A DNA stretch of 64,000 nt from Deltaproteobacteria bacterium (GTDB taxonomy: Bacteria > Desulfobacterota > Desulfarculia > Adiutricales > Adiutricaceae): positions 1 to 64,000 of the forward strand of contig JAISEL010000094.1 in assembly GCA_031264185.1 (NCBI GenBank), in the 5' to 3' direction. Made by a program: the position numbers and the translations under genes. The notes below the pieces were generated by a model. That model was not told the origin of the DNA and did no database searches. It worked only from the letters and a program-made list of their open reading frames with translations. Positions 8,489 to 17,196 of the stretch are shown piece after piece (within the stretch, counting starts at the first letter, position 1; the number at the start of each line of letters is the position of its first letter).

Positions 8489-9703
8489 CTACATTTCGGC
8501 AGCCAGAAAAGTTCTGCCGGAGGCGGATATTTCTTCGTCAGTTAAATAACAGGCCGGATCCGGAGCCCAGATATCGCCTGAGGCAAAGTCCGCTCTGGCT
8601 CTCAAACCGCCTCCGCAATGGTACAGAAAAACACAAATCCGGCAGCGGCCGGTCAGGTATTTTTTCTTCTCTTTCAGCTTCATCAGCAGTTCGTTAGACT
8701 CATCGTGCCATATTTCGGCAAAAGGTTTCTCCCGAACTGAGCCCAAAACCCTGGTCCGCCAGAACTGGTCGGGATAGACAGCCCCGTCCCAGGAAATAGA
8801 CCCAATGCCGTGGCCGGAACTGCTGCCGCCGTTTAAACGTAGCAGTTCCAGGACATTTTCCGCCTCTTCATGGCGTCCTTCTTCTTTCATCTTTAAATAC
8901 AGGTAAGGCCCGTCGGCCTGATTGTCGACCGTCAGAACTTCCGGACTATAACCTTTCCGGTAAAGCTGGGCAGTCCTTTGGGCGATTAAATCGACCGCTT
9001 TTCTGGTCTCTTCGGCCGAAAGTTTTTCGGATAAAAGATCTGTTCTCTGGCCGTTATCCACCAGATGATAAAAACATATTCTGGGAATAGACTCAGCCTC
9101 AAGTAAATCAAAGATGGTGCCAATATCCTGGTAGTTACTTCTGGTCATAGTAAGGCGAAGACCGACTTTTAAACCTGCCTGTTTGGCTATGGCAATGGCC
9201 TTTAAAGCCTGTTCAAAAGCCCCTTTTTGGCCTCTCATGAAGTCATGGTGTTCGGAAAGACCATCCAGACTTATACCGACATAGGAAAGGCCGATGTCTT
9301 TGAGCTTAGTGGCGTATTTTTCCGTTAAAAGAAGTCCGTTGGTGGACAGGACGGCTCTTGTTCCGTTTCTGACCGCCAAATCCACTAACTTGAAAATATG
9401 AGGATGCAGAAGAGGCTCGCCGCCGGAAAATAGAATAACCGGGACACCGAAATCCGTCAGATGTTGGACCAAGGCCCTGGCTTCGTTATAGTTGAGTTCG
9501 TCGTCAGCTGGCTTTTTTGTGGCCGAGGCATAACAGTGAATACAGGACAGATTACAGGCTCGGGTCATATTCCAGGCGATGACAGGTTTTTTGTCTTCGG
9601 AAAATTGGAGCAGATGGCTGGGCAGCTCTCTGGACAGGCGCCGGTAGCGCAACAGGTCAGATGGCTCCACCGTGCCGCAATAGAGTTTGGAAATGCCGAT
9701 CAT
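8489..9703 (-). CDS. ahbC: Radical SAM protein AhbC (12,18-didecarboxysiroheme deacetylase)
   Basis: AhbC removes the two acetate side chains of 12,18-didecarboxysiroheme to give Fe-coproporphyrin III. The family opening ISKLYCGTVEPSDLLRYRR is present, followed by the radical SAM motif CNLSCIHC, GGEPLLHP and GISLDG. CRICVFLYHCGG near the C-terminus serves the auxiliary cluster, and the end carries WAPDPACYLTDEEI, typical of AhbC. I prefer the ATG at 9703 (MIGISKLYCG, with GAAAGG upstream); the frame stays open to an ATG at 9799, which would add 32 residues without family support. It is first in the ahbC-ahbD-ahbA cluster. One oddity is LYHCGGGLRAR, where related proteins usually have a shorter CGG-N form. 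Confidence 0.92.
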   Translation of the reverse strand: MIGISKLYCGTVEPSDLLRYRRLSRELPSHLLQFSEDKKPVIAWNMTRACNLSCIHCYASATKKPADDELNYNEARALVQHLTDFGVPVILFSGGEPLLHPHIFKLVDLAVRNGTRAVLSTNGLLLTEKYATKLKDIGLSYVGISLDGLSEHHDFMRGQKGAFEQALKAIAIAKQAGLKVGLRLTMTRSNYQDIGTIFDLLEAESIPRICFYHLVDNGQRTDLLSEKLSAEETRKAVDLIAQRTAQLYRKGYSPEVLTVDNQADGPYLYLKMKEEGRHEEAENVLELLRLNGGSSSGHGIGSISWDGAVYPDQFWRTRVLGSVREKPFAEIWHDESNELLMKLKEKKKYLTGRCRICVFLYHCGGGLRARADFASGDIWAPDPACYLTDEEISASGRTFLAAEM

Positions 9704-10232
9704 ATTTTTTAGCCTTTCTCTGCTAGTCAGCCTGCTGACTTCTTCTGGACATTTTAACACAGGATCTGATTTTTGGTAACCGACATGAAATTTTTTCATG
9801 ATCTTTTAAAAAGTTACCGGTTTATATGCTTATTATTAATCTTAATGCTATATAACTATATATTATTAAACTTTTAATATACAAAGAAGGATTTTAAATT
9901 GACAGCCTAAATTCGTATTCTTGACCTAAGATCATGTGGACCAAAAAGCCTGAAGCCTTCAGACTTTCAGATTCTGTTTGTTAAATGCAATCCATTAAGG
10001 CTTTTAAGCAAAAAATAAATATAATAGACTAAAATATATAGCAAATAACGCTTTTCTGGACAGTATGAAGTCCTCAGGTTCATTCCTGACCAAAAAATGA
10101 TATTATGTTCCGGTCTCAATCGCTGGAACTTTTGGCTCCACCGCCCGGGCCTTCTGTCTCCGGGAGGTTATGCGGGTTGCTTGGACGAAATTTATAAATT
10201 CTAACATTTTTGCACCGAAATAGAGGATATTT
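9704..10232. other. Divergent intergenic region between ahbC and the gtrB-like gene
   Basis: AT-rich in its left part, and it should hold the promoters of both divergent operons, but I cannot fix either one. A stretch near 9899-9945 (TGACAGCCTAAATTCG, then GATCATGTGGACC) vaguely recalls the palindromic repeats at 5.7 and 6.7 kb. TGACCAAAAAATGAT at 10087-10101 resembles the motif repeated upstream of the first pilin gene. Confidence 0.35.
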
Positions 10233-11198
10233 ATGGTTGAATTAAGCATTATCGTGCCGATATACAATGAGGAAGAAGCTCTGCCGCCTTTTATTGAAGC
10301 CGTTAAAGGTGTTCTCAAAAAGGTCACCGAAGATTACGAAATTATATTCTGCATGGATCCGTGCAAAGATAAGACCGAAGAAGTGGTCATTAAAGCCCGT
10401 CAGGATGAGCCCAGGATCAAGCTTTTAAAATTCTCGCGGCGTTTTGGTCAGCCCGGGGCCATTTGGGGCGGCCTTTCCTATTCCACAGGCCGGGCGGTTA
10501 TTGTCATGGACTGTGATATGCAGGATCCGCCTGAGGTTATCCCGGAAATGGTCAGAATCTGGCGCCAGGGTGAGTATAAGGTGGTCATTCCCCAGAGAGT
10601 CAGCCGGGAAGGCGATAATCCTGTCAAAAGACTGGTGGCTTATGTGGCCTACTGGCTGATTAACAAAACCTCTACTGTGGAAATTCCCAGAAACGCCGGG
10701 GATTTTCGGCTTTTAGACCGTAAAGTGGTGGAAGAGCTCTTAAAGCTTAAGGAGACCAATGCCTTTTTGAAGGGTCTGACCGGGGTGGTGGGCTACAAAT
10801 ACACTTTAGTCCCTTTTGCCCGTAAGCCAAGAATTGAGGGAGAAGGCAAATATTTTCCCCTGACCGGCGGTATTTTTATCGGCTTTAACGGTGTCATAGC
10901 TTTCTCCGGAGCCCTTTTAAGGCTCATGACCATAGCCGGTTTCATTCTGGCCGCTCTGGCCATTTTTGGAGCGTTTACCATAATCATCGGCAAAATAACT
11001 GACTGGTATCAGTTTGAGGCCGGTCTGGCCACTATAGGCGTGCTAATCGTTTTTCTGGTCGGCTGTCAGTTTGTGGGCATGGGCATATTGGGCGCCTACA
11101 TTGGCCGGATTTATGAAGAAACCAAACAAAGACCAATATTTATAGTTGAAGAGGCGATCGGTTTTGACAGCCGGAAGCTAAACGGTTTAACCGGTTAA
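10233..11198 (+). CDS. GtrB/DPMS-type polyprenyl-phosphate glycosyltransferase (GT2)
   Basis: This enzyme should transfer a sugar from a nucleotide sugar to undecaprenyl phosphate on the inner face of the membrane. Residues 1-165 form the GT-A domain, opening VELSIIVPIYNEEEAL with the catalytic DCDMQD at 93-98. The C-terminal third has two membrane helices (about 228-252 and 268-290) and the family-typical tail GRIYEETKQRPIFIVEE. At 321 residues it has the length of GtrB, ArnC and dolichol-phosphate-mannose synthase relatives. GAGGATATTT precedes the ATG. It heads a group with a methyltransferase and a heptose kinase and lies just upstream of the large membrane proteins, as expected if it supplies their lipid-linked sugar donor. 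The sugar cannot be read from the sequence. Confidence 0.88.
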   Translation: MVELSIIVPIYNEEEALPPFIEAVKGVLKKVTEDYEIIFCMDPCKDKTEEVVIKARQDEPRIKLLKFSRRFGQPGAIWGGLSYSTGRAVIVMDCDMQDPPEVIPEMVRIWRQGEYKVVIPQRVSREGDNPVKRLVAYVAYWLINKTSTVEIPRNAGDFRLLDRKVVEELLKLKETNAFLKGLTGVVGYKYTLVPFARKPRIEGEGKYFPLTGGIFIGFNGVIAFSGALLRLMTIAGFILAALAIFGAFTIIIGKITDWYQFEAGLATIGVLIVFLVGCQFVGMGILGAYIGRIYEETKQRPIFIVEEAIGFDSRKLNGLTG

Positions 11199-11208
11199 CT
11201 GCTCCTTT

Positions 11209-12111
11209 ATGCCCGAAAAAAATCCCAAATGCCCCATTTGCACTGACATCGCTCAATTAGTTGGGGACATTCCCGGCCGTATTCCGCCTATTGCCAGATT
11301 TGCCATTTATCACTGTCCCAGGTGTCATTTTTCCTTTATTCCCGAATATCGGACAGATTATCAAACTGTCTACTCAGAGGCTTATTACCGTGGTCAGGGG
11401 GCCGATCCTCTGGTCAATTACGCCTTTGATCACCAAAGGCCGGAAATAACTCTGCGACAGTATGAATGGCATGGTTTAACCGATATCTTCAGGACTTTAA
11501 TGAAATATTCGGCCGGTAAAGCCAGATGGCTGGACTACGGCTGCGGTCTGGGCAGTCTCGTCCGCTACGGCCGGCAGCAAGGAGTCAATGTTTTCGGCTA
11601 CGAACCCTACGGCTCTCAGAACCAGCCTAATCAGATTTCACCGGCTGAACAGAACTCAGGCTCATATCTTTTGCCTAAAGAGTCTCTGCAAAAAGAATCC
11701 TTTGATTATATCACCGCCATTGAAGTCATTGAACACACCGCTGACCCTCTGGCTTTTTTAAGAGACATAAGGCCTCTTTTAAAAGCAGGCGGCATTTTGT
11801 TTCTGACTACAGGCAACGCCAAACCCTTTAGGGACAGGCTGGCCAAGTGGTCTTACGCCGGCTGCCCTGATGTCCATATCAGCTTTTTTGAGCCTGAGAC
11901 TTTGGCCTTAGCTCTGGAGAAAACCGGATTCAAGCCAGTTTATGCCGGTTATATCCCCGGCTTTACGGAAATTATTAAATACAAAATCTTAAAAAACCTG
12001 GGCTTTAAAAAACGTTCGGCTCTTTTCGATGTCTTGCCCTGGCCGATTCTCTCCCGTTTAGCCGACTCTAAAATTAAAGTAACCGCCTTGCCTATTGGGG
12101 TGGCATTCTGA
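11209..12111 (+). CDS. SAM-dependent methyltransferase with N-terminal zinc ribbon
   Basis: Residues 1-45 carry two Cys pairs (CPICTD and CPRCHF) that form a zinc ribbon. The class I methyltransferase fold follows, with WLDYGCGLGSLVRYG as the SAM-binding glycine loop, FGYEPYG at the end of strand 2 and YITAIEVIEHTADP at strand 4. This architecture is common in lipopolysaccharide and capsule loci, where such enzymes methylate sugars or sugar nucleotides. The exact substrate is unknown. It starts 10 bp after the gtrB-like gene and is probably in the same transcript. About 300 residues, complete. Confidence 0.75.
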   Translation: MPEKNPKCPICTDIAQLVGDIPGRIPPIARFAIYHCPRCHFSFIPEYRTDYQTVYSEAYYRGQGADPLVNYAFDHQRPEITLRQYEWHGLTDIFRTLMKYSAGKARWLDYGCGLGSLVRYGRQQGVNVFGYEPYGSQNQPNQISPAEQNSGSYLLPKESLQKESFDYITAIEVIEHTADPLAFLRDIRPLLKAGGILFLTTGNAKPFRDRLAKWSYAGCPDVHISFFEPETLALALEKTGFKPVYAGYIPGFTEIIKYKILKNLGFKKRSALFDVLPWPILSRLADSKIKVTALPIGVAF

Positions 12112-12234
12112 AACTATTTGAATCACGGGCTGCCTTGACTCATAGGTATAATTGTATTATATTTATTTATCCTATTTTCTGTTAAGATTTTATGAATTTT
12201 TCAACACTCAGGGTCGGTCCTAGGAAGAAGAACG

Positions 12235-13218
12235 ATGATAATTGCCCGCTCGCCCCTTCGCGTCAGTTTAGGCGGAGGCGGAACAGATTTAGCCTCCTAT
12301 TACCGGGAACACGGGGGAGGTTTTCTGATCGCCGCAGCCATTGACAAGTACGTGTATGTTACCGTACTCAGACCTTTTTCCGAAGGAGTTTATCTTAAAT
12401 ATTCCCAGATGGAGGCCGTCAAATACGTTGTGGATATTCAGCATCGGATAATCAGAGAGGCTCTGCTGCTGCAAAATCTTAAAACCCCTCAGCTGGAAAT
12501 CACGGCTCTGGCCGATATCCCGGCTGGCACCGGTCTGGGTTCATCAGGCTCATTTACCACGGCCCTTCTTAAAGCCCTTTACGCCCACCGGCGGCAAATC
12601 CTTCTGCCCCAACAATTAGCTGAACTGGCGGCTCACATTGAAATAGATCTGTTAGGCGAACCCATCGGCAAACAGGATCAGTATATTGCCGCTTACGGCG
12701 GTCTGACCTGCTTTACCTTTAACCCTGACGACACTGTCGAAGCCGTGCCCTTAAATATTCCGATAATGGGACTTTTCGAGCTGGAAGAGCGTCTGACTCT
12801 CTTTTTTACCGGTTTTACCAGAAACGCCGGAGATCTTTTAAAAGATCAGCATGAAAAGTCCAAAAAAAATGACAACGAAATGCTGGATAATCTTAATTAT
12901 GTTAAAGATTTAGGGTTTCGCAGCCAAAAAGCCTTGGAAGAATCCGATGTCTACGCTTTCGGACGCCTTATGCACGAACATTGGGAAAACAAGAAAAAAC
13001 GCACTCAGGGCATGTCCAATCCCAGAATCGATCACCTATATCAGGTAGGCTTAAACAACGGAGCTGTCGGCGGCAAAGTGGTCGGAGCCGGGGGAGGCGG
13101 TTTTCTGATGTTTTTAGCGGAAGACAAATCCCGCCTGAGGAAGGCTATGGCTGAGGAAGGCCTGGAAGAACTCCGCTTCAAATTTGACTTTGACGGCTCC
13201 AAAGTCGTGTTGAGCTGA
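12235..13218 (+). CDS. hddA: GHMP-family heptose-7-phosphate kinase (HddA-like)
   Basis: It phosphorylates D-glycero-alpha-D-manno-heptose 7-phosphate at C1, a step towards GDP-heptose. The 327-residue protein opens MIIARSPLRVSLGGGGTDL, has the GHMP ATP loop IPAGTGLGSSGSF and ends with the third motif KVVGAGGGGFLMF. GEPIGKQDQYIAAYGG is typical of the HddA branch. GGAAGAAGAACG precedes the ATG. The other enzymes of this route (GmhA, GmhB, HddC) are encoded about 15 kb downstream at 28.3-30.9 kb. The preceding 120 bp probably carry a promoter. Confidence 0.87.
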   Translation: MIIARSPLRVSLGGGGTDLASYYREHGGGFLIAAAIDKYVYVTVLRPFSEGVYLKYSQMEAVKYVVDIQHRIIREALLLQNLKTPQLEITALADIPAGTGLGSSGSFTTALLKALYAHRRQILLPQQLAELAAHIEIDLLGEPIGKQDQYIAAYGGLTCFTFNPDDTVEAVPLNIPIMGLFELEERLTLFFTGFTRNAGDLLKDQHEKSKKNDNEMLDNLNYVKDLGFRSQKALEESDVYAFGRLMHEHWENKKKRTQGMSNPRIDHLYQVGLNNGAVGGKVVGAGGGGFLMFLAEDKSRLRKAMAEEGLEELRFKFDFDGSKVVLS

Positions 13219-13241
13219 AATTTTCTAAGGAGTTACAGGCC

Positions 13242-13748
13242 ATGGCCGACAGCCAGACTTTAATGAATAACGGACCGGACAGCCTAACCCCTTCGGACAA
13301 AAAGCTTATAAACCTATTAAGCGGGGATTTGGGCTTATCGCCTAATCCTTATGCCGAACTGGCCGACAAGCTGGCTCTTTCTGAGTCTGAAGTCATTCAA
13401 AAAATCAAAAATATGACAGAGACCGGCTTAATTCGCCGTTTTGGGTCAGTGGTCGTCCACCAAAAATCAGGCTTTACGGCTAATGCCATGATAGTCTGGC
13501 TGTTGGATGAAGACAATGTGGACCAGACCGGAGAAAAATTTGCCTGCCTGCCTTTTGTTTCTCACTGCTACCGCCGCTGTCCGGCACCAGGTTGGCCCTA
13601 TAACCTTTATACCATGATCCACGCCGAAAACAGGGACAAGCTGGACAATATGGTCCGGCAAATGGCCGAGCTTTCCAGGTCCAAAGATTGGAAGGTATTA
13701 GAGAGCCTTAGGGAATTTAAAAAAGAATCTCTAAGGCTATTTACTTAG
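13242..13748 (+). CDS. ahbB: Siroheme decarboxylase subunit AhbB (Lrp/AsnC-like)
   Basis: This is the second subunit of siroheme decarboxylase. The 168-residue protein has the winged-helix start (SDKKLINLLSGDLGL) and the AhbB signatures IRRFGSVVVHQKSGF, VSHCYRRCPAPGWPYNLY and a conserved His at YTMIHAENRDK. The SHCYRR...WPYNLYTM block separates it clearly from AhbA at 6961-7467. AAGGAG lies upstream of the ATG. It follows hddA by 23 bp and seems to be co-transcribed with glycan genes rather than with ahbC-D-A. Confidence 0.9.
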   Translation: MADSQTLMNNGPDSLTPSDKKLINLLSGDLGLSPNPYAELADKLALSESEVIQKIKNMTETGLIRRFGSVVVHQKSGFTANAMIVWLLDEDNVDQTGEKFACLPFVSHCYRRCPAPGWPYNLYTMIHAENRDKLDNMVRQMAELSRSKDWKVLESLREFKKESLRLFT

Positions 13749-14520
13749 CAAGCAGCCCGGCAGGACTAAAGTAAAAAAGAAATCAGTCAAATTTACGAAA
13801 AATCTTAAGAAATAAGACTTCCGGAAGATTGGTCAAAACACTAAAACGTTCTGCCTTCATGCGGGGAGGTGTAAAGTTATTTCCAGCGGCTGTAGTTATA
13901 ATAAATTTTCCGCCTATTATTTGGTTTTGGGGACAGCAGCCGAACCGGCTGACCATAGGACCTTTAGATTTTAGGCGAAAAACTTATTTTACTAAATTTT
14001 TAACCATACTTTTTGATAGGTTAGACAGCTATACAAGCAAGTCTTTAATCTTTTATTGCATCTTTTTACCATTAAATGCAGTTAATTATTTTATATTGGT
14101 GTTGTTTTTTTAAAACAGTTCTGACAAAAAAACCGCACCCGCAGACTAAATAAATAATCTCCGGTTTTCCGATATTGTGGTAGAATTAAGAGAGTAACGG
14201 GAAAAATTAAACTTAAATGATTCAGGCGGCTGAATAAATTGTTCATTAAACCCGGCCAAAGAACTTAAAAGTTTTTTAAAAACACCCAAGTCAAGGCTCC
14301 GGTTCGTTAACTTAGGAACTAACTGAATTAGCTGAAATCACAACTGAATCGGGAGTTTTACAGCCCGCCATCGGCAGAGGTTTCGCGGCTCACCATTTTT
14401 TCTCTTATAGCCGCAACGTTCCGGTCAAGAAAAAAATTACGATTGAATTCAGTCTTCAGGTCAGAACTAACCGTAACTGTGTATAAATTGTTCTTTTCTG
14501 GCCAATATGGTACTTTAGCC
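13749..14520 (+). other. Intergenic stretch before the first large membrane protein
   Basis: No convincing gene. A 94-codon open frame at 13829-14113 has no ribosome site and no recognisable family, although its end is hydrophobic. The open frame of the next gene extends back to 14443, but its paralogues support the later ATG at 14521. Confidence 0.4.
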
Positions 14521-16914
14521 ATGCAATCAATAAATATACTTCTTTCAGTGTTGTCTTTTACAACTTTATATTTATTGCTGGTCTTGTCTTTATCTTTTTG
14601 GGGCCGAAGAATTCTTAGTCTGGTCAAGGTCGAAAGGCACAGCTACGGCCAGACCCTGCCCATAACCGCCGGACTGGCCTGGCTGGTTTTTCTGTGTTCA
14701 GCTATTTATCCTTATATCCGCAACTATCAAGGTTTTTTAACATTATTCTATTTTGCCGGCTTAATCGGTTTTTCTATAGAATTCATTATATTTTACTTTA
14801 AAAATATCAAAAATAAAGAACATAAAATTAGCACATTAAAGCAAGCCTTACTCCAGCATAAAACATTAATGGCTACTTTAATACTGGCTATGATTTTTGC
14901 CTTTATATATTCAGTCGTCTGGCCATCGGGCAGTATGGACAACTGGATGGACACCAGCGCTGATTATTACGCCTGGATCTTCATAAGCGAATATCTGGTA
15001 GGCGGAATCAGAACTGAAACTTTGGAGCTGAATCACTATTTTAGCTCCGGACTGTTTGACGCTTTCGGAACCTACAACATTATTGACCTCATATCAGTTG
15101 CCAACCTAAAGACCCCTCTTTTAGCCAGCTCGGCTGTCTCGGTCACATTTCTGGTCTGGTGGGCTACAGCCATCTATTTTATTATCAAGCGAGTCTTTGG
15201 CTTCAGGTTTCGTTATTCTTTGGTCCTAACTTTAGGTGTGTCTGTAAGCTGGCTTTTTACCTATATTATTGTCTTTGGAATGTTCGGCCACCTGGTGGCC
15301 ATGACCTCTTTTTTGGTAGCTCTGGAACAGATCATCCCATCCGAAGAGGATGGCTGGCCTGCCAAACAGCCAATAAGAAAGCTTTTCTTTCCGCTTTTCG
15401 TTCTTTTCATGTCCTATCAGGCTGGCTATGTTCCCAGCGCCCTGTTGGTGATAATGACGGCCAGTCTTCTGGCTTTTTTCAGTCTTAAAAACCGGCCGCT
15501 CAGTTCTAGGCTGCTGAGGGCATTTGGTCGAGGCCTTTTCCCTGTTCTTTTTCTGACAGCCATTTTTGGCCTCCTGATGCCCGGGGTCTTTTACCACATG
15601 GGCTTCAGAATCCAGGAAGTAGTCGAACAAATCTCCGGTTGGAATCTGCCGTTATTCAGCCCTTTGTTTTTTTCCGGCCTGCCGTACTATCCCCACCGTC
15701 TGGTTTATTCCAGCTATGTCTCTGAAGGCTACCATACTTCTGTTCTCCAGTATATCCCTTTTGTTCTGATTGTAATTATTTTATTGGTAACCAACCTGAC
15801 AATTAATTCTAAAAAAACCCTCACTGAAAATGACGGTAATTCAGATAATAATGGTCTCTTCCCTACTTTCCAGCCCAAAGCTGTTTTGACCTTGACCATA
15901 GTTTTTCTGACCTGTTTAATGGTTTATTTGACCGGTTACTTTTTATACAACCATATCTACCGAGTCTGGAAGTTTGCGGCCTATACTGTCCTGCCTCTGT
16001 CTTTTTTGCCAACAGCTCTAGCTTTCAGTTTGCTGATTCGGCTGATCAAAAAAAATCAGAAACATGTACTTAACCTAATTTGTGTTTTTTCTGTAATACT
16101 TTTTTTTATTCAATTCATAAATCTCAGAATTGAAGCAATACCCAATAAATACTTTAATATGAGATCAGCTAGACGTATTATCAGAACAATAGGACAAATA
16201 TCAGTTGATATACCTTATAATTCAACAATAATAGTCGATCTGTCAAGTTTAAGCCATAATTTAATTGCAGCAATAATTCTAGGTAATAATAATTTTATTA
16301 GGACAAAATTTGTTACATCTTTATTTTTCATTTCACAAAATATTAATTATTATAAATTATTCAGTAAAAATACATATATACTGTCCGATGTTAATTACAA
16401 AGAACTAATTAGTTCTAGTCTGTTGTCGGCATCCGCCCAAAACTTTTTTGTTTACAATTTCCCAAGAATCAGAAAACAAGGCCATGTCGAAATTCACGGG
16501 AACAATTTATTTGAAAACAGATTGACTAAATATTCAAAGTTTAATTGGTATATAAAAAAAAGTCCTATATATGCAATATTTACGATTCCAATAGATAAAA
16601 TAAATAAAAATTTACTTCTGTCGTTCAATCTAAATCCCAAGACTTCTTTGCCTTTACCATGCCAAAAAGGGAGAATCGGCATCTTCCTGGAAAATAACGA
16701 AATCAGATGGACAGAACACGAAATCGGCAGCCTCTTTACGCCGGTTCCGGCTGAGATGACTTCCAGCGGTGTATTAAAGACTGTCTTGGAAGCCGGTCCC
16801 TTTCCTGAAGCGGCTGCTCATTCGGATACTGCTGACAATCAGGATATTGTTCTTTGTAATTTTGAAATTGAAAGCCTTAATTTACTTTATTTTAACTATA
16901 GAAATGAGCATTAA
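14521..16914 (+). CDS. Large multi-pass membrane protein, family A (putative GT-C-like), member 1
   Basis: About 797 residues with a dozen or so hydrophobic helices in the first 560, then a soluble C-terminal part of about 240. Blocks shared with the proteins at 17197, 22449, 44366 and 46677 are SVVWPSGSMDNWM..SADYYAWIF, GHLVAMTSFLVALEQ, FSPLFFSGLPYY and YRVWKFAAYTVLPLSF. The layout recalls polytopic GT-C glycosyltransferases or O-antigen-modifying GtrC-like proteins, but I see no decisive catalytic motif, so the function is inferred. I chose the ATG at 14521 because the paralogues align from there. A strongly AT-rich block (about 16060-16640) covers the start of the C-terminal domain. The shared end motif LPCQKGRIGIF..NNEIRWTEHEIG is retained. 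Confidence 0.7.
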   Translation: MQSINILLSVLSFTTLYLLLVLSLSFWGRRILSLVKVERHSYGQTLPITAGLAWLVFLCSAIYPYIRNYQGFLTLFYFAGLIGFSIEFIIFYFKNIKNKEHKISTLKQALLQHKTLMATLILAMIFAFIYSVVWPSGSMDNWMDTSADYYAWIFISEYLVGGIRTETLELNHYFSSGLFDAFGTYNIIDLISVANLKTPLLASSAVSVTFLVWWATAIYFIIKRVFGFRFRYSLVLTLGVSVSWLFTYIIVFGMFGHLVAMTSFLVALEQIIPSEEDGWPAKQPIRKLFFPLFVLFMSYQAGYVPSALLVIMTASLLAFFSLKNRPLSSRLLRAFGRGLFPVLFLTAIFGLLMPGVFYHMGFRIQEVVEQISGWNLPLFSPLFFSGLPYYPHRLVYSSYVSEGYHTSVLQYIPFVLIVIILLVTNLTINSKKTLTENDGNSDNNGLFPTFQPKAVLTLTIVFLTCLMVYLTGYFLYNHIYRVWKFAAYTVLPLSFLPTALAFSLLIRLIKKNQKHVLNLICVFSVILFFIQFINLRIEAIPNKYFNMRSARRIIRTIGQISVDIPYNSTIIVDLSSLSHNLIAAIILGNNNFIRTKFVTSLFFISQNINYYKLFSKNTYILSDVNYKELISSSLLSASAQNFFVYNFPRIRKQGHVEIHGNNLFENRLTKYSKFNWYIKKSPIYAIFTIPIDKINKNLLLSFNLNPKTSLPLPCQKGRIGIFLENNEIRWTEHEIGSLFTPVPAEMTSSGVLKTVLEAGPFPEAAAHSDTADNQDIVLCNFEIESLNLLYFNYRNEH

Positions 16915-17196
16915 TATTAAAATAACTTAATTTATTTGTTATTTAATCACCGCTGCCACGGCTCTTCTGCTGTCACAAAAAGCCTGTCCCATGGGTCAAC
17001 CGCCAGACGAACCGGTTAGTCTAAATAGTCTAGCACATCCTCTCTTTTCTTCTGTTGGCCTAAAAGGCTGAAATAGTTTAAAGTAGTTACCTGATTGTCA
17101 GGCCTTTTTAGTTCCAAACCTTTAGCTGAAAAGTTCTAACACTGGCAGTTATATTACGTAATTGCAGGAATATATAATTATTTTAGAATAATAATA

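Noticed and set aside
9899-9990. Possible third copy of the palindromic repeat
   Set aside because: Only scattered words match (TGACAG, AAATTCG, ATGTGGAC); the right arm is missing and no pairing arms can be drawn.
13829-14113. 94-codon hydrophobic open frame
   Set aside because: No ribosome site, no recognisable family, and AT-rich context that easily yields such frames.
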